From: Tetranychus cinnabarinus
Taxonomy: Eukaryota > Arthropoda > Arachnida > Trombidiformes > Tetranychidae
Reading direction: 5' to 3'
DNA: 64,000 nucleotides
NCBI GenBank assembly: GCA_022266195.1
Contig: WHVY01000002.1
Location: forward strand, 1,069,001-1,133,000
Shown here: positions 29,362-42,399 of the stretch, piece after piece
How the letters are laid out: every line of letters begins with the position of its first letter
How positions within the stretch are numbered: position 1 is the first letter of the stretch
The notes under the pieces: generated by a model
Seen by the model: the letters and a program-made list of their open reading frames with translations, nothing else
Told to the model about the DNA's origin: nothing
Databases searched by the model: none
Program-made: the position numbers and the translations under genes

Positions 29362-31042
29362 ATGGATCCTTTATATTTGGCCTTATCTTTGCATCGAAGA
29401 CGAAAATTTGATGAATGTATCAAAATTTGTACCCAGGAATTGGAAAAAACGCCTTTAGATCAGGTAAGTCACTTTTGCTTTAAATCGAATCGATAAATTA
29501 TATGAAGTATAAACCATTTTGAATCATTTTTACTAGGCCTTTTGGTTATTAAAAATGCGATCTTTAACAAGTCAAGTTTTTGTTGACGATGTTGAGGCTG
29601 ATGAAGAAGGAATTGCTGAGCTACTCATGGACGATAATGCAATTTCTTCTGTACCGAGACCTGGAACATCACTCCGAGTACCGTCAGCAAACCAATCAAT
29701 TGGAAGAGATTCCCCAAATGGTTCCTCAAACAATCCATTAATCACATCTTCAACTCCATTTACTGGTAACAGACCTATTACTCAATCAGGTCGCCCGATA
29801 ACTGGAATGCTTAGACCGGGAACTCAAAGTAGTGCATCTAAAATTGGTAGTATGGAGAATACATTGAAGACTCCAAGAACTTCAAGAACAGCTCGACCAA
29901 TGACTTCAGCATCAGGCCGATTTGTGCGATTAGGAACTGCCTCAATGTTATCAGGATCTTCAGGAAGCTATGATGACGGTCCTTTCATAAACTTAGCTCG
30001 TCTCAATATATCTAAATATGCAACTTTACCGGTTTTATCAAAATCTCTGTTTGAATATATACTCTTAAAGGAAGGTGATGTTCGCCATGCTCTGGATTTA
30101 GCAGCTCAAGCGTCTCAACACTCAACATTTAATGATTGGTATTGGAAGCTAGGACTAGGCAAATGTTATTATAAAATGGGTTTATTACGCGACGCTGAAA
30201 CTCAGTTCAGATCAGCCTCGAAACACAATGAATCAACTGTTGACGTTTACCTTTGGCTGGGTAAAGTGTATCTCCGTCTAGATCAACCTTTAGCTGCATT
30301 AAACATTTACAAAACTGGTTTAACCAAATTTCCCAGTGAAACGTTTCTTCTCGCTTATTGTGCTCGAGTCCATGAAGCTTTATCCCAATTGGAAGAATCA
30401 GTAACAATCTATAAAGAAATTTTATCCTACGAGGCGACCAATGTTGAGGCCATTGCGTGTATTGCCATGCATCACTTTTATTGTGACCAACCAGAAATTG
30501 GATTGCGATATTATCGCCACTTGCTTCAAATGGGAACAAAGAATGCTCAAATCTATAACAATTTAGGATTATGCTGTTACTATTCACAACAATTTGACAT
30601 GGCAATTACTTGTTTCGAGAAGGCTTTAAATGCAGCTCAAGAAGATGATTTGGTCGCTGATATTTGGTACAATATCGGAATGATTGCAATCGGATCTGGT
30701 GACAAACAGTTAGCCAGTCAAGCTTTCAGATTAGCTCTTGTTGCTGATAATACTCACCCTGAAGCTTACAATAATTTAGGTGTTCTTGAAATGACCAAAA
30801 CTAACCCAACAACACACAATTTACATCAAGCAAAGGCCTTTTTCCAAGCTTCAGCCACAGCATCAGAGACAAATGGCTGTCCAATCTATGAACCTCATTA
30901 TAATTTATCATTAATTGGTGAAAAAACCGGGCATTATGATCTATCTTATCAAAGTGTCAAGAAAGCGTTATCTATTTATCCCAATTTTTATGCTGCTAAA
31001 GCCATTTATGAAAGAATCAAAAAGGAATATGAAAATGTTTAA
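29362..31042 (+). CDS. TTC8: BBSome subunit BBS8 (tetratricopeptide repeat protein 8)
   Basis: A two-exon gene (29362-29463, 29537-31042) encoding 535 residues, near the usual 515-540. BBS8 is a TPR subunit of the BBSome, which moves membrane proteins in and out of cilia. Exon 1 encodes MDPLYLALSLHRRRKFDECIK. Exon 2 has a Pro/Ser/Arg-rich stretch with PRPGTSL and RPIT repeats, GRFVRLGTASML, then about eight TPR units through the C terminus, including NNLGLCCYYSQQFD and AYNNLGVLEM. The exon junction is in phase 0 with GT/AG borders. The gene is convergent with WDR35, 363 bases away, and divergent from beta-glucuronidase. Confidence 0.95.
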
Positions 31043-31405
31043 TTCAATTCAAAAAATTGAATAGCAAGGATAAGATAAAAGCAAGAAACATTATAAATTA
31101 GATGTAATATAATAAATGATGGATTTGATTAAATCCTTTATCATTTGAAAAATGGAATATAAACCCACACAAATTACTTCATTACCACCAAACAATTAAT
31201 TCAATTATCAAAGCTAAAAATGAATATTCTAACGTTGAATGTCTAAAATCACAAGTCTAAATTGTCATAATTTATTCAATAATTCATGTGTAAAGATATT
31301 GATTAAAGATTATGAGATCATTTTGATTCGATCCTCAAACATGAAGGCTTGAATGATCGACAGAATAACTCTAAAATTTATTTCAAGCTCATTTTGGTTA
31401 TTGTT
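31043..31405. other. Convergent 3' spacer between TTC8 and WDR35
   Basis: AT-rich 363-base spacer holding 3' untranslated sequence of both genes; AATAAA-type signals occur (for example near 31110). Nothing else seen. Confidence 0.6.
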
Positions 31406-34400
31406 TCAAGATGAAATTGGATGATGACAGAGTGGACAGTTATTGAATGAAACTAATTCAACCCTTAAACAATTATGTTTGCATCTTGAACAAGTCCATT
31501 GTTGATTTGCGTCCATAATTGGTTTACCGCTAGCAACACAAATGGGAAATTTAACATTACAACTTGGACAGATTGTTGACCAATCAGCAATCATTGTTTC
31601 ACAATAAGTGCATTCACTTCGAGTTAAATTTTTAGACTCTTTGGGTTGATTAACGGTAAATATTGAGATGGCCAAATCCTGATAAGACAATCTCCTCTCC
31701 TCTGGTATTGACTCTAGCGATTCAAGTTTAATGAAAGCTTTAGAGGCGATGTAATAATTTGAGTTGGTGATGCTTGTGATAGCAATTAGTGAGTAAATAT
31801 CTTCTGGATCAATAAAATCATCATAATCAATTAAATTTAAACTCGTCTTCATTGCCGAATCATAATAACCAGCATACAATTGTCTTTGAGCAGAAATGTA
31901 AAAATGGTAAGCTTCAGCTCCTTTCCATGGTTGGTCAAAAGCTTTATTAAGATTGTTATTCCTGAGATCAACAGTTGCTAAATGATCATCAATTAACAGC
32001 GCATTCAGCGTATTTACACGTCGATCATTAGCGGTTGTCGCAGAGTGGTATTGCTCATAGAGCAGTCCTATCAATGTGTAGGCCTTTTTCATGTTTATTA
32101 TCGGTAAATTGAGTGAACTTGATTTTACTTTATCAATTATTTTGATCAACATCTCACAAGCATCATCGATCCGATTGGCTTTACGATAAAGCTCCACAAT
32201 GTCAATGTATCTTTCCTTGGACAGCAAATGGTTAGCGTATTGTGTCATTAGAGCATCTATATCGGTTATTTGCCGTTCCTCTGCTAAAGTTATGGCCATT
32301 CGCCATTCATTTAAGTTAACACAACACTTCAAAGCTGAATCTAAACGAGAAGCTTTTTGGTAAGCTTTAACAGCATCACTACATAGTCCACTCGACTCAA
32401 AGATCCAACCAAGTTGTTCAAGTAAAGAAGGCGATTCAATTTCATCCGATAAGCGTCTTAATCCATCGTAATTCTCCATCAGAGTAAAACACTTGAACAG
32501 CTGAAACCAATCACTACATTGTTCATAGTAACCTGCAGCGTCAGACCAAAGATGAGAATCATAACAATAGTCACCCAAATTTTTCAAGGCTTCTCTCATT
32601 TCAGCGTCATTACTGCCTGGTCCAATTTGATCGCTTTCAATCAATTTAACCACTCTTGACCAGTCGCCAATCATTTTACGTAAAGAAATTGCTAAATCTT
32701 GTCGATCACAATTCAAGTAAACCTTCTCAGCTTCATCAAATAGTCCAAAAAAAGCGTAAACCTCAGCTCGTTGTAAGTCTTGGGAAGGTAACTTGGATAC
32801 TCTTTTAGCAAATTGTATCCCTTTGTGATCTTTACATCGTACTAAAGCAAGTTCTGCATTCTTGAAATCCAACGATTCCAGCGATGATTCAGATAAAAGC
32901 CTCCATAATTTGGGATGTGAGTGTTCCTCGATGAAAGATGTCCCTTCAACTGGACCAACCTTTTTGAGAATCTCTTTTGCTTCTCGTAATAATTTTGTTT
33001 CGTGTTCAATCAAATAGGAGTCTGAAGATTTAGATGTTAAATCTTGATTAGTGCGACTTGATGTAGAACAAGATTCAATAACTAATCCATCGATGAGAAC
33101 CATTTTAACGACAAGATCTTTAAATTCAACAATATTACCATTTGATGTAATTGACTCATCTGCTTCTAGGTTGGAGTAAACAATCAACTTTGACTTCTCA
33201 GTAATAGCGAAAGCATCGCTATTTTCAGTTGACCAGCAAAAGTCCCAAACATCTTTCTTTTCAAAATCAAGAATAGACGCTTTAGTAGTGGTTGCATCTA
33301 AATCAATGATTGTCAACAAACTGAAAGAATCGATGATTGCGAGCCTTGAAGAGTCACAATTTAAATAAATTGATTTGGGTTTACAATCGATTGAAAATTT
33401 TTGTGATAAACTAAGCTCAGGCAACAGGTAAATGAAAATATTGCCATTATCAGTAGCCAAAACCAGACTTCTCTCAGATAGAGTAATGCAAACAATTTGC
33501 TCTTCATCGGAACCAGTTAAATTAAGATGAATTGTATCAATTTTAACAAACTTCTGGTTAGATCTGTCTTCATCTCGATCATCAAATCCTGACGATGATC
33601 CACCATCCATCAAAGATTGATTGTAATTCCAAGATGAAGACAACGAGGATAATGATGATGTACCAAATGGATTGGCTAAACTGGAAACATGTCCAGAGTT
33701 ATCATTGTTATGACCTCTGGATGGAACCTTGAATGACCAGACAACAAAAGTATCTGTTGAAGCAGCAATAACACGAGTTGAGTTGATAGCGATAAAGTTA
33801 ACTGCTAAATCAATGTTGACAGAGTCAATTGGTGCTCCAATTGAATTACATAAAACCAGTGAAGTATGATTAACATTAGCTAAAGATGAAGATTGGTTTA
33901 GTGAAGTCGGAGATAAAAGTAACTCATCGGATTGTCCATTAAAATTGAGCTTGTTTCCTTGAATGGAGGAACTTGCTGATCTTAATTTACGATGTAAAGG
34001 TGATGATGATGATTCTGTATCATCAAAGCCTGTTGCAAACACACAATATTGTCCATAAGCAGCCAGACATTTCAAGTTTTTGATGTTCTTGATTTGTCTG
34101 GAATTGGAATTGAAATTGTAAAAAATTACAGTATCGTTTGGTCCTGAGCTTGAATCCAATGTTTTCATATCACGGGGTAAGGCAACAATCATTGTGTTGG
34201 CGAAATAAGACCAAAGATAATCGGGTCTTATGTTAGCAAAAAATATGTAATAATCAACTCCTAAAGCTATTCTCAATCCTTCCTTTTCCCATGCACATGA
34301 AACAATATCTTTACCAGGAACTTTAAGTGATTGAACCAATGTTCCGATTGGATCGTAAAATTTAACCCAATTTGTGGTGGATTCATCTGTTGTTCCCGAT

Positions 34401-35278
34401 TTACCGGTAACTGCTAAATAGGTACCGAAATAATTCCAAGATAAACTGGTAATTGTCATTTTAGTGTCAATCAGAAGAGGGTTGTCATCACATTCATTTT
34501 TCATCAGTTGGATAACACCATTTGACAGTCCAATGGCTAAACTGTTGGCTATGTTTCCATTGCTAAACCATTTGATATCAACAACCTAATGATGAAAGGA
34601 AATTTTAACAAACATTATCGTGGGAATAATTAAATTAACTACCTGAATAGAATCAACAAAACCAGTTATCGATTTACCATGAGCCCCATTTACACCTGGT
34701 AATGGTACTTTACCAACATAATTACCAATTTGATCGTAAATGTGAGCTTGACTTGTTGTTGAGCCAAAAAGTATTAGTCTACCATCAGGTGACCATTGAA
34801 CACAAGTTAGTTTAATTGATTTAATTTCTTTGCCCCACAGTCTATTACCATCAACTGAACCAACAATAACGGCTCCATCTTCATATACAATACAAATTTT
34901 CAGTCCATCGGATGACCAACACATACCAATGACAACAGATCGGTTGCGATTATTGACCATCTCTTCATACCAAGATCCCTTGTATAACATCCAAACAATG
35001 ATGAGTCCATTTGAATCAGACGATGTCAACTTTTCGTATCTTTCATTCCAGACAATGGAAATCACATCACCATTATGACCCTCAAGGGTCTGATTCATGG
35101 ATAAATTTTTGGGTAAATTCAGATTGCTAGACTTCACTTCCCATGTATCCAATTTGAGCACTTTGAGTAACCCATTACCCGCTCCACATGCGATAAAACC
35201 ATGTTCTTGACTCCATGCAATGCTTCGTACTTTCCTTTGATTAGGAACAGCGATTTTTTTGCTCAAATAAATTAACAT
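31406..35278 (-). CDS. WDR35: IFT-A subunit WDR35 (IFT121)
   Basis: A two-exon gene (34643-35278, 31406-34585) encoding 1271 residues, slightly longer than the usual 1180. WDR35 is a core IFT-A subunit needed for retrograde ciliary transport and for ciliary entry of membrane proteins. The N-terminal sequence MLIYLSKKIAVPN matches the family start; the ATG at 35278 was chosen over one five codons upstream for that reason. Two seven-bladed WD40 domains occupy about the first 650 residues, with a Ser-rich loop inserted at about 380-500. TPR-like helices follow. The C terminus has a treble of CxxC pairs (CTYC, CPSC, CSRC, CPLC) that bind zinc in this family. Confidence 0.95.
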
Positions 35279-35373
35279 TGTCAAATCAAACAAATTAAAT
35301 TAACCTGAAATTAAACTCTCATAAGATTAATTATACAAACCAGCTCGATAAACTTCATTGTTAGCAAGAAATA

Positions 35374-35387
35374 ATCTCTATGGGAAC
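35374..35387. promoter_or_regulatory. X-box RFX site upstream of WDR35
   Basis: ATCTCTATGGGAAC fits the consensus RYYNYYWWRRNRAC at all 14 positions and lies 96 bases before the WDR35 start codon. Confidence 0.6.
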
Positions 35388-36222
35388 CTTTTGTTGACAT
35401 TTGGTTAAGGTTTTTCTGGGTTGATAGTTTTCATTTAATTTGGTTAAATTCAATCATTTTTTTTGCTTAAACTGTTCATTTTTAAACCATTGAAGACAAA
35501 TCAAATAACTTCTTTACTAATTATTATCCAGTTCTGTTACTTGTCCAGCGAGATCAACTTTAATCACATCTGATTTCAGGCCATGTCGACCAATGATACG
35601 ATGTCAATAACATTGAAATTTATGTCAATCTTAACTCCGAAATATATAATAATTTAGTGAATTGATTTACTTTTGAAGTGATTTAAAAGAATCAATTATG
35701 GATTATTATAACAGTTTTTATTTGACTTTATCAACTGCAATTATGATTGTTTCACAGTAGTTTTACAATGAGATTCAACGAACAAGGCAAATAATAAGAA
35801 TCAATAATTTAATTATAATTTAATAATCAATAACAACATTGAAATATCGTTTAAATTGGAGTGTTTACCTTCAATTGGAAAATGCGACAATTAAAATGCA
35901 AGTGTAACCATTGAAGCAAAAGGCAGTAATTAAATTTTCCCTTTACAATTGAAAAGTAAGCTTAGAAGTGCATTGCTTAACTATTACAGAATCAGTTGTC
36001 AACATTTAACACAAAAACAACAATTTGATAAACAATCAGGAAGTTATCATAACCAGTAAGAGTTGCAGGTGAGAGTCTGGATAATCATCTGAACGGAATC
36101 TTATTTTTAAATAATTAGAATCAACAATTAGCTAACTTTGACAATGAGCGTAAAAATTAAAACGGTTGCGTAAAATATGTTTTAATAAAATCAATATCAA
36201 CTCATTTGTTTTGAACCTTAAG

Positions 36223-36236
36223 GTTACTATGGTTAT
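36223..36236. promoter_or_regulatory. X-box-like RFX site upstream of TMEM138
   Basis: GTTACTATGGTTAT, on the minus strand ATAACCATAGTAAC, fits the consensus at 13 of 14 positions and lies 84 bases before the start codon. Confidence 0.45.
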
Positions 36237-36319
36237 GATACTGATCAGAAACTAGTCTTTTGAAATTCGTTGATTTTAGTGATTTAAATAAATTGATAAA
36301 ATAAATTAATAGCTAAAAA

Positions 36320-36856
36320 ATGACAATGATTCATCGAGATAATTTATCAAATATACTTCTTCAATTATTGGAATACCTTTTCCTAACTATCGATCTTCTT
36401 TGTAATATTTTTGACGATTACTTTGGCCACAAATTAACTCTTCGTCTATCAGTTTATATTTGCCAAAATTTGAGCCAAATATTGGCTTTGATTCTTCTGT
36501 GTCTCCTCTTTTTTCAGTCCAAAATATTACAGGCTGGTTACTTGAGGCACATCTTACGACCTCATTGTTATGGACTGATCATCTCCGTTATTTACTTATT
36601 TACAACGGTTACATTACAATTTCAAATAATCACAGTTTATTGGAATAAGCCATTGGATAGTGATCAATATCTCGACACCAAAGAGTGGAGTAAATGTAAA
36701 ATTACATTCATCTGGTTTGTTGGTCAACGAGTTTTGGCTTCAATTTACTATATATGTTATAGAAGGGTTTCATCTGTTCTCCATGATCCTGATTTAATTG
36801 ATAAGTTGGCAAAATCCAATCCACCGAAGGGAAAACAAACTCCGATTAGATTTTGA
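36320..36856 (+). CDS. TMEM138: Ciliary membrane protein TMEM138
   Basis: A 178-residue single-exon four-membrane-segment protein. TMEM138 localises to the ciliary base and is required for ciliogenesis; it is mutated in Joubert syndrome. Hydrophobic segments lie at about 11-30, 47-66, 82-107 and 133-147, with the family features LLEYLFLTIDLL, LLFFQSKILQAGYL, a tryptophan at position 110 (VYWNK) and RVLASIYYICYRR. The identity fits TMEM138 better than TMEM216. It shares the divergent spacer with WDR35. An AATAAT-rich 3' flank follows. Confidence 0.82.
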   Translation: MTMIHRDNLSNILLQLLEYLFLTIDLLCNIFDDYFGHKLTLRLSVYICQNLSQILALILLCLLFFQSKILQAGYLRHILRPHCYGLIISVIYLFTTVTLQFQIITVYWNKPLDSDQYLDTKEWSKCKITFIWFVGQRVLASIYYICYRRVSSVLHDPDLIDKLAKSNPPKGKQTPIRF

Positions 36857-37228
36857 TTGGACGGTAATTTAAAATTTTCAATCTAATTTTTGGAAAAAAG
36901 GAAATCATTCCGAAATGGAAACTAACTTTTTTTCATTTTAATAGTAATGACAATAATAAAGATAATAATGTAATACTAATAATAAACATTTGATAACTGA
37001 TGAGGATAATCAAGATAATTTGATGAAATATAATGTGATGATTTATATGATTAGTAGTTAATTACCTTGTTTGACTTTTTGGTTTCAATAACGTGATTCT
37101 TGTGAAACAAAAGCAAATCTTCTTCAGAAGCTTAATGCCAGTGGTATGTTAAAATTCATTTTATGACGAATTAATATGGAATTGGATTCTTTCCGTTGAG
37201 CAAATTTAAAATAGATATTTGATTTTAT
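36857..37228. other. 3' spacer between TMEM138 and MAP4K
   Basis: Convergent 3' region, AT-rich, with AATAATAA and similar polyadenylation-type runs (36940-36980). No gene seen. Confidence 0.5.
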
Positions 37229-40200
37229 TCAATAACTGTTCTCATGACCAGCTAATATGTACAAGTTTGATGTGGGATTAGATGAATCTTTCGATGCGCG
37301 GCTTTCCAAGGCAATTATTCTGTTCGAAAGAGAAAAATTAAAAATTATTATCAACTGAATAAATTCAATAATAAATGCAATAAGCAATTCAGAAATTTAC
37401 CTATCAGCTCCGAGTAATCGGAAACATCTTGACTCGTCATTTATTTCTTGTACAACTTCATTATTTTTGAAGCTTCGTCCTTGCATGCCATGTTTATGAA
37501 AGGCTAAAACACAGTCCGTCAAACTCACTGCAAAAGAGATAAGGTAATACAAAAAATACAAATTAATAACATTTTAGTTCAAATAATTTCATGTGACAAT
37601 TCACAAAATTGTATAACAAATACACGCAATTCATTATACAACTCATGTAATATGACTTTTGTTTTTATTATAATATTAATATTATCAATTTCACTAAAAG
37701 TATTAGTTGATGAGATAGTAAAATAGAGTTTTGCATGAGCTTCAACAGGAAAAGAAAAGGGTGGAGATTGAAATTCAAATTCAATCATAGCTCATAAATG
37801 AAATTTCAATATTTACGTTTTTGGTCAATCATAACATGATTTTATTCAACTTACCTATGGATTCAATTTTAAAATCAAACTTCAGCTCAGCAGGTTGTTT
37901 CCGATTTGATTTAAGTTGACCGTCTAGATTAACAAGTTTAACACTATCTATGATTGGCAAAAAAATGAAAAATAAAGAATTAAAAGTCATGGTGATTAAA
38001 GATGTTATGTGAGAAATGATTAAAGATAAGAGTAACTTACTGTCATGACACACTAAAATAGTTTCTTTGTCAAGTTGAGTAACATTTACAATATTTAACT
38101 GATCGTATTTATGAATAACAGTCTCTGTTCCGTCATTAAAATCGTCATTAAACCAGCTTGCAGATGAATTAAGATTTACAATTTCTAATCGTAAGTAATC
38201 CTTTTCGTAACCACGTTTAACACCAACACACAGCATCGGATACTCTAAATCAGGAGTGATCATCATTTCAAAAACATCAAGCTTTGATGGAAGGTAAAAT
38301 TCAAATTGCTGAAAAGATGAGGAAAGGAAATGAAACGAAAAAAGATAATTAGATAAATTGGGAAAAATGAAACCCAAATAATAAAAGCATTTTAAAAGTA
38401 TTGGAATTGACTTTTGACTAGTTTTGGAACAGTGTGATGATCTAAATTAACACTAACCTTCAATAACATAAATTTGTTTAAAGGATTGTACCATTGCATT
38501 AGGAAGATACCATTGGGACTGACTCCACAGAGATATTTATAACCATTATATGGATTACGTGCAACACAGCATTTGGTACATCCTTTTGTGTCAGATATTT
38601 TAGAAGTAGCAGTGAGCTTCCAAGGAACAAATCGCTCAGGAATCTTATTTATCATGGAATCAACGGGTAACGAGAACTTATGACTATTCTTATTATGCAA
38701 TTGAACTAAATCATGACGGTAAAGATGCGGTGTTTTACCAGACAAAGACATGAGAACATCTTTAATCACAAACATCCAAGTCGTCCTTCTTGGATATAAC
38801 TGATCAATACATGCGTCATGAAGTTGATTCAAATTCAGAGTGTAAATGCCCTCTTCACACCCAAGGAGGATATGTTGATCACGGGTTTCCGGGTGAATCC
38901 AACTGGCAGAACAGTGAATCATCAAAGGACATTCATTGAAAACTTTGGAGAAACAAGCTCCCATGTGAACTTTAGGAGTTGGAGGAAGACCATTAATTGT
39001 TTGTCTCGGTGAGGGTTGTTGAGATGATGGTGATTGCTGGGATACATTCATCTTGGTTAATAAGCTCTTTTTTTCTTTACGACGAGGGGGAACTGAAGGA
39101 GGATGATTGGCTGAGGCTGATCCGCTTGAATTGCTGATACTCTGCCTTTTCTCCTCAGAGTGGTTACCATTAGATAATCTAGTTGACTCGGCTGGTTGAT
39201 GATCACCGCTCCGAGAACTTGATCCATTGGCGGTGGTTGATGATGATTGGTTGATAAAAGGATTTGTAAATGATGTTGGAGAATCAGGTGGCGAACCATT
39301 TAAAATTTTAGGTGTTGACGGGGGAGTTGAGAATTCCTCGAATTCATTGTTATTAGGGTTATTATCAGGTTGCTCAGAGCAAATCTCGTCCAATAGATTT
39401 TCCTGGTATTTTTGTGTGTGTTTCAACAGCAGACAGGAAGTTGGAAATGAAAAACATCAAAAAAGGTAAGGATTTACCAGATAACAACAGGAGAAACATG
39501 CAAAGAAAGAAAATAAAGGAATTAGCAAGAAAAAATTTAAATAGCTGAGTCTGATTGTGTCTCTATTTTTTTTAAATAAAGGTAACAAACATGAAATTAA
39601 ATGCAAACATTATCATACAGATGAATTTGAGAATAAAAATAAATAAAATTACGGTTAAAACTAGAAAGAGAATAAGGAAATGATTGAATTCAAAATACCA
39701 TGAGAATGAATAAAAATAATAAGGGTAGTGAGAGCAAAATGAAAATAGAGAATTGTAAAACCGCTTGATTAAAGATTTAATGGGTAAGAATGGAAACATG
39801 CATAAAGCTTGTAAAATTATGGTGAGTCATTCAGAATGATAATGATACTGACGATTATAATAAATGAGAAAAAAACGGTTTTCTGCAAAGTATAGTAAAT
39901 ATGCCAAGTAGCAGAGATAAACGTGCAACTATCAGTAACTTCAAATCTTACAAGAGTATCATTATTCCAACGGACAAGAGCATCTTTATCAAATCTTGGG
40001 GTCTCATAGTTGGAAATAAATCGAGATCCATGATTGTTATAATCTGTACGAAGGCTACCAAGCACAAAGGTGGATGAACCATATCCTTCGGTATCAAGTA
40101 GCCCTTCATCTTCTGTTTCTATCCCTCTCCACCCAAACAGGACAGAAGAGCTTAATCTGTCCGATCCCGGGTGTGATAGCTTTGCAATTAAAACACCATG

Positions 40201-42399
40201 GAGAGGTTAATAATTAAAAAAATTGAGATGATGTACGACAAGAGAAAATTAACTCTTAGAAAGCATTGTTTTCCAGCTTCTGAGTATTCAATCAGACAGA
40301 TTTACTCAAAAGTAAAAAAGATAAATGAAGGTATGGGGAGCTTTCAAGTATGAATTAACAAAAAGGAAGACAAAAAGATTATTAAAATTTTGACCTACTT
40401 GATTTGATGAAGATCGTTGTAAGGATTCAACTGGAAGAGTTGATCTGAAAGAGATAGAAAGATTAAAGGTAGAACACAGATAAATAATAGGAAAAGATGA
40501 AAAAAATTTAAGTGGATTGTAGGTTAAGAAAATAGATGTAAAAAGACCTACTGTGTTGAGTAAAGAGTCGATAAACTGGTTTTGACACCCCTGTAATGAA
40601 GAGAAAAAAAAGATTAGAAATAGTCCAAATAGTAAAGAACGAGAAAATGACAGATGAATGAAGAGACAACACTGAAATAGCTTGAAATAATACCTCTGAG
40701 TCAGCTCTTCATCCATTTCTTCGAGTAAGCTCCTGCAATAATTGAAACAATTAGGAAAAGAAATGAGAAGCATTGAAAAAAACAGTAATGAATAAAAGAT
40801 TAGACATTGGTGTTGATCAATATGATAGAGCAAAACATGATAATAATGTCAAGAATAATAAATAAGTAATAAAAATGTAATTAACACATAACTAACCTAC
40901 TCTCTTGCCACAATAGACTGGACATTTTTTTTAACAAGGGAAGAACATTTAACAGATGCAGTGAGAGAGAGAGAAAATAGAAAGTGACAAAGATAGTTAG
41001 TAAGTAAAGACGCAATAATACGAAACAATTAGTCAAGATGTTTATGTTGAAAGAGAACAGATAATGTAATTAATTGGTCATACTTTCTGTCAGGATCCTC
41101 TTCTGAAAGACCTATGTAAGATTCTTCTGTAACTGGAAATTTGCTGGGACTTTCGACTGAAAAATCATCCCATTCTGTATGCCTAAAGACAATTCCATCA
41201 GCTTTAATTTCTGATAATGGCCTTGACTTTCGGTTTGTTGAGGGTTTTTTGGAAGGTATACGTCGAGGAACGTGAACAATTTCTTCGGCCTCATCTGGAT
41301 CCAGATCATGGTGAAGATGCATGTCAAACGAATGAGGATTGCGAGCTTTTTCGATGAGCTCTTTGGTTAAACGTTTTGTTAGATGATCACCTTGGACAAA
41401 TTGATGACAAAGAAGTTTTTCCGCTGAAGGACGCTTTTTTGGATTCTTGGTTAACGCTGATTTAATGAAGTTATGGAACTCTTGCGACCATAGATGTTTA
41501 TCTTTCAAGGTGGGTGGTTTGAAACTTGATTTAGACATGAGAAAGAGAGCTCTCATGGGATGCAAATCGTACATTGGTGGTTGTCTCTCAGCTAATTCAA
41601 TGGCGGTTATACCAAGAGCCCATATATCACATTGTTGATCATATCCTCCTTTCTTTTCCACTGCGGCAACCTCTGGGGCCATCCAATAGGGAGTGCCAAT
41701 CAATGATTGTCGTTTATTAATAGTAGCTGTTATTTGAGCTGAGACACCAAAATCAGCTAATTTCACATCACCTTCATCGGTTAACAAAATATTGGGTCCT
41801 TTAATATCTCGATGCATCCTACCCAATGAATGTAAATATGCCAATCCTTTTAAAGTTTCACGACACACAAATGCAATATGAGGCTCAGGTAGTGGACCAG
41901 TCACCAGATAAATATCTTGAAGCGAACCACCTCCACAATATTCCATGCATATCCATAATCTATCTCTGCTTAAATAACTTCCATAGAATGCAACAATATT
42001 GGGATGGCGACAATCTTTCATCATAACAATTTCCTGTTGTATCACACGAAAATCCTCTGAAGGATCTAATTTAATAATCTTTATTGCAGCTAACTCATTT
42101 TTGGATATTCTTTTCGCCTAAACAGGAGAAAGAAACAATTGGTTAGAAAGAGAGCCTTTAACAGCATAATTTTTGATGACATAGATAGGTTGCAGCCAAC
42201 ACAGAAGACTGACAATCAAGAAACAAATACAATACAAAAGCTCAAAACAGAAAAACAAAACCAAAACAAAACGTTGGGACGAGTTGAAGAAAGATGATAA
42301 AGATACGTAAATGTTTACCTTATAGACATCACCATAAGTACCACTCCCAACTCTTTGGATGAGATCATAATCCGTTGGATTTTTACGGGATATATCCAT
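37229..42399 (-). CDS. MAP4K: MAP4K3/5-type Ste20 kinase (happyhour)
   Basis: An eleven-exon gene encoding 996 residues: 42319-42399, 41084-42117, 40694-40732, 40552-40590, 40399-40444, 39952-40179, 38458-39402, 38041-38308, 37855-37947, 37401-37527, 37229-37319; every phase joins. It is a germinal-centre kinase of the happyhour/MAP4K3/5 group, acting on JNK, Hippo and TORC1 signalling. The kinase domain (about 10-280) has GSGTYGDVYK, MHRDIKGPNI, a DFG, TPYWMAPE and an RRPSAE-type end. A disordered Pro/Ser/Asn-rich linker holds an SH3-type PPRRKEKK. The citron-homology domain (from about 560) ends NLYILAGHENSY, as in the family. Small exons 3-6 are the least certain. Confidence 0.92.

Larger units (their letters stand above)
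35279..36319. other. Divergent promoter region of WDR35 and TMEM138
   Basis: A 1 kb AT-rich spacer between two ciliary genes transcribed apart. It carries X-box-like motifs near each end (35374-35387 and 36223-36236), suggesting each gene has its own RFX site. No frame of interest. Confidence 0.6.

Noticed and set aside
40901..40917. A 17-base micro-exon in MAP4K
   Set aside because: It has GT/AG borders but breaks the phase with the next exon; joining exons 2 and 3 directly keeps the frame.
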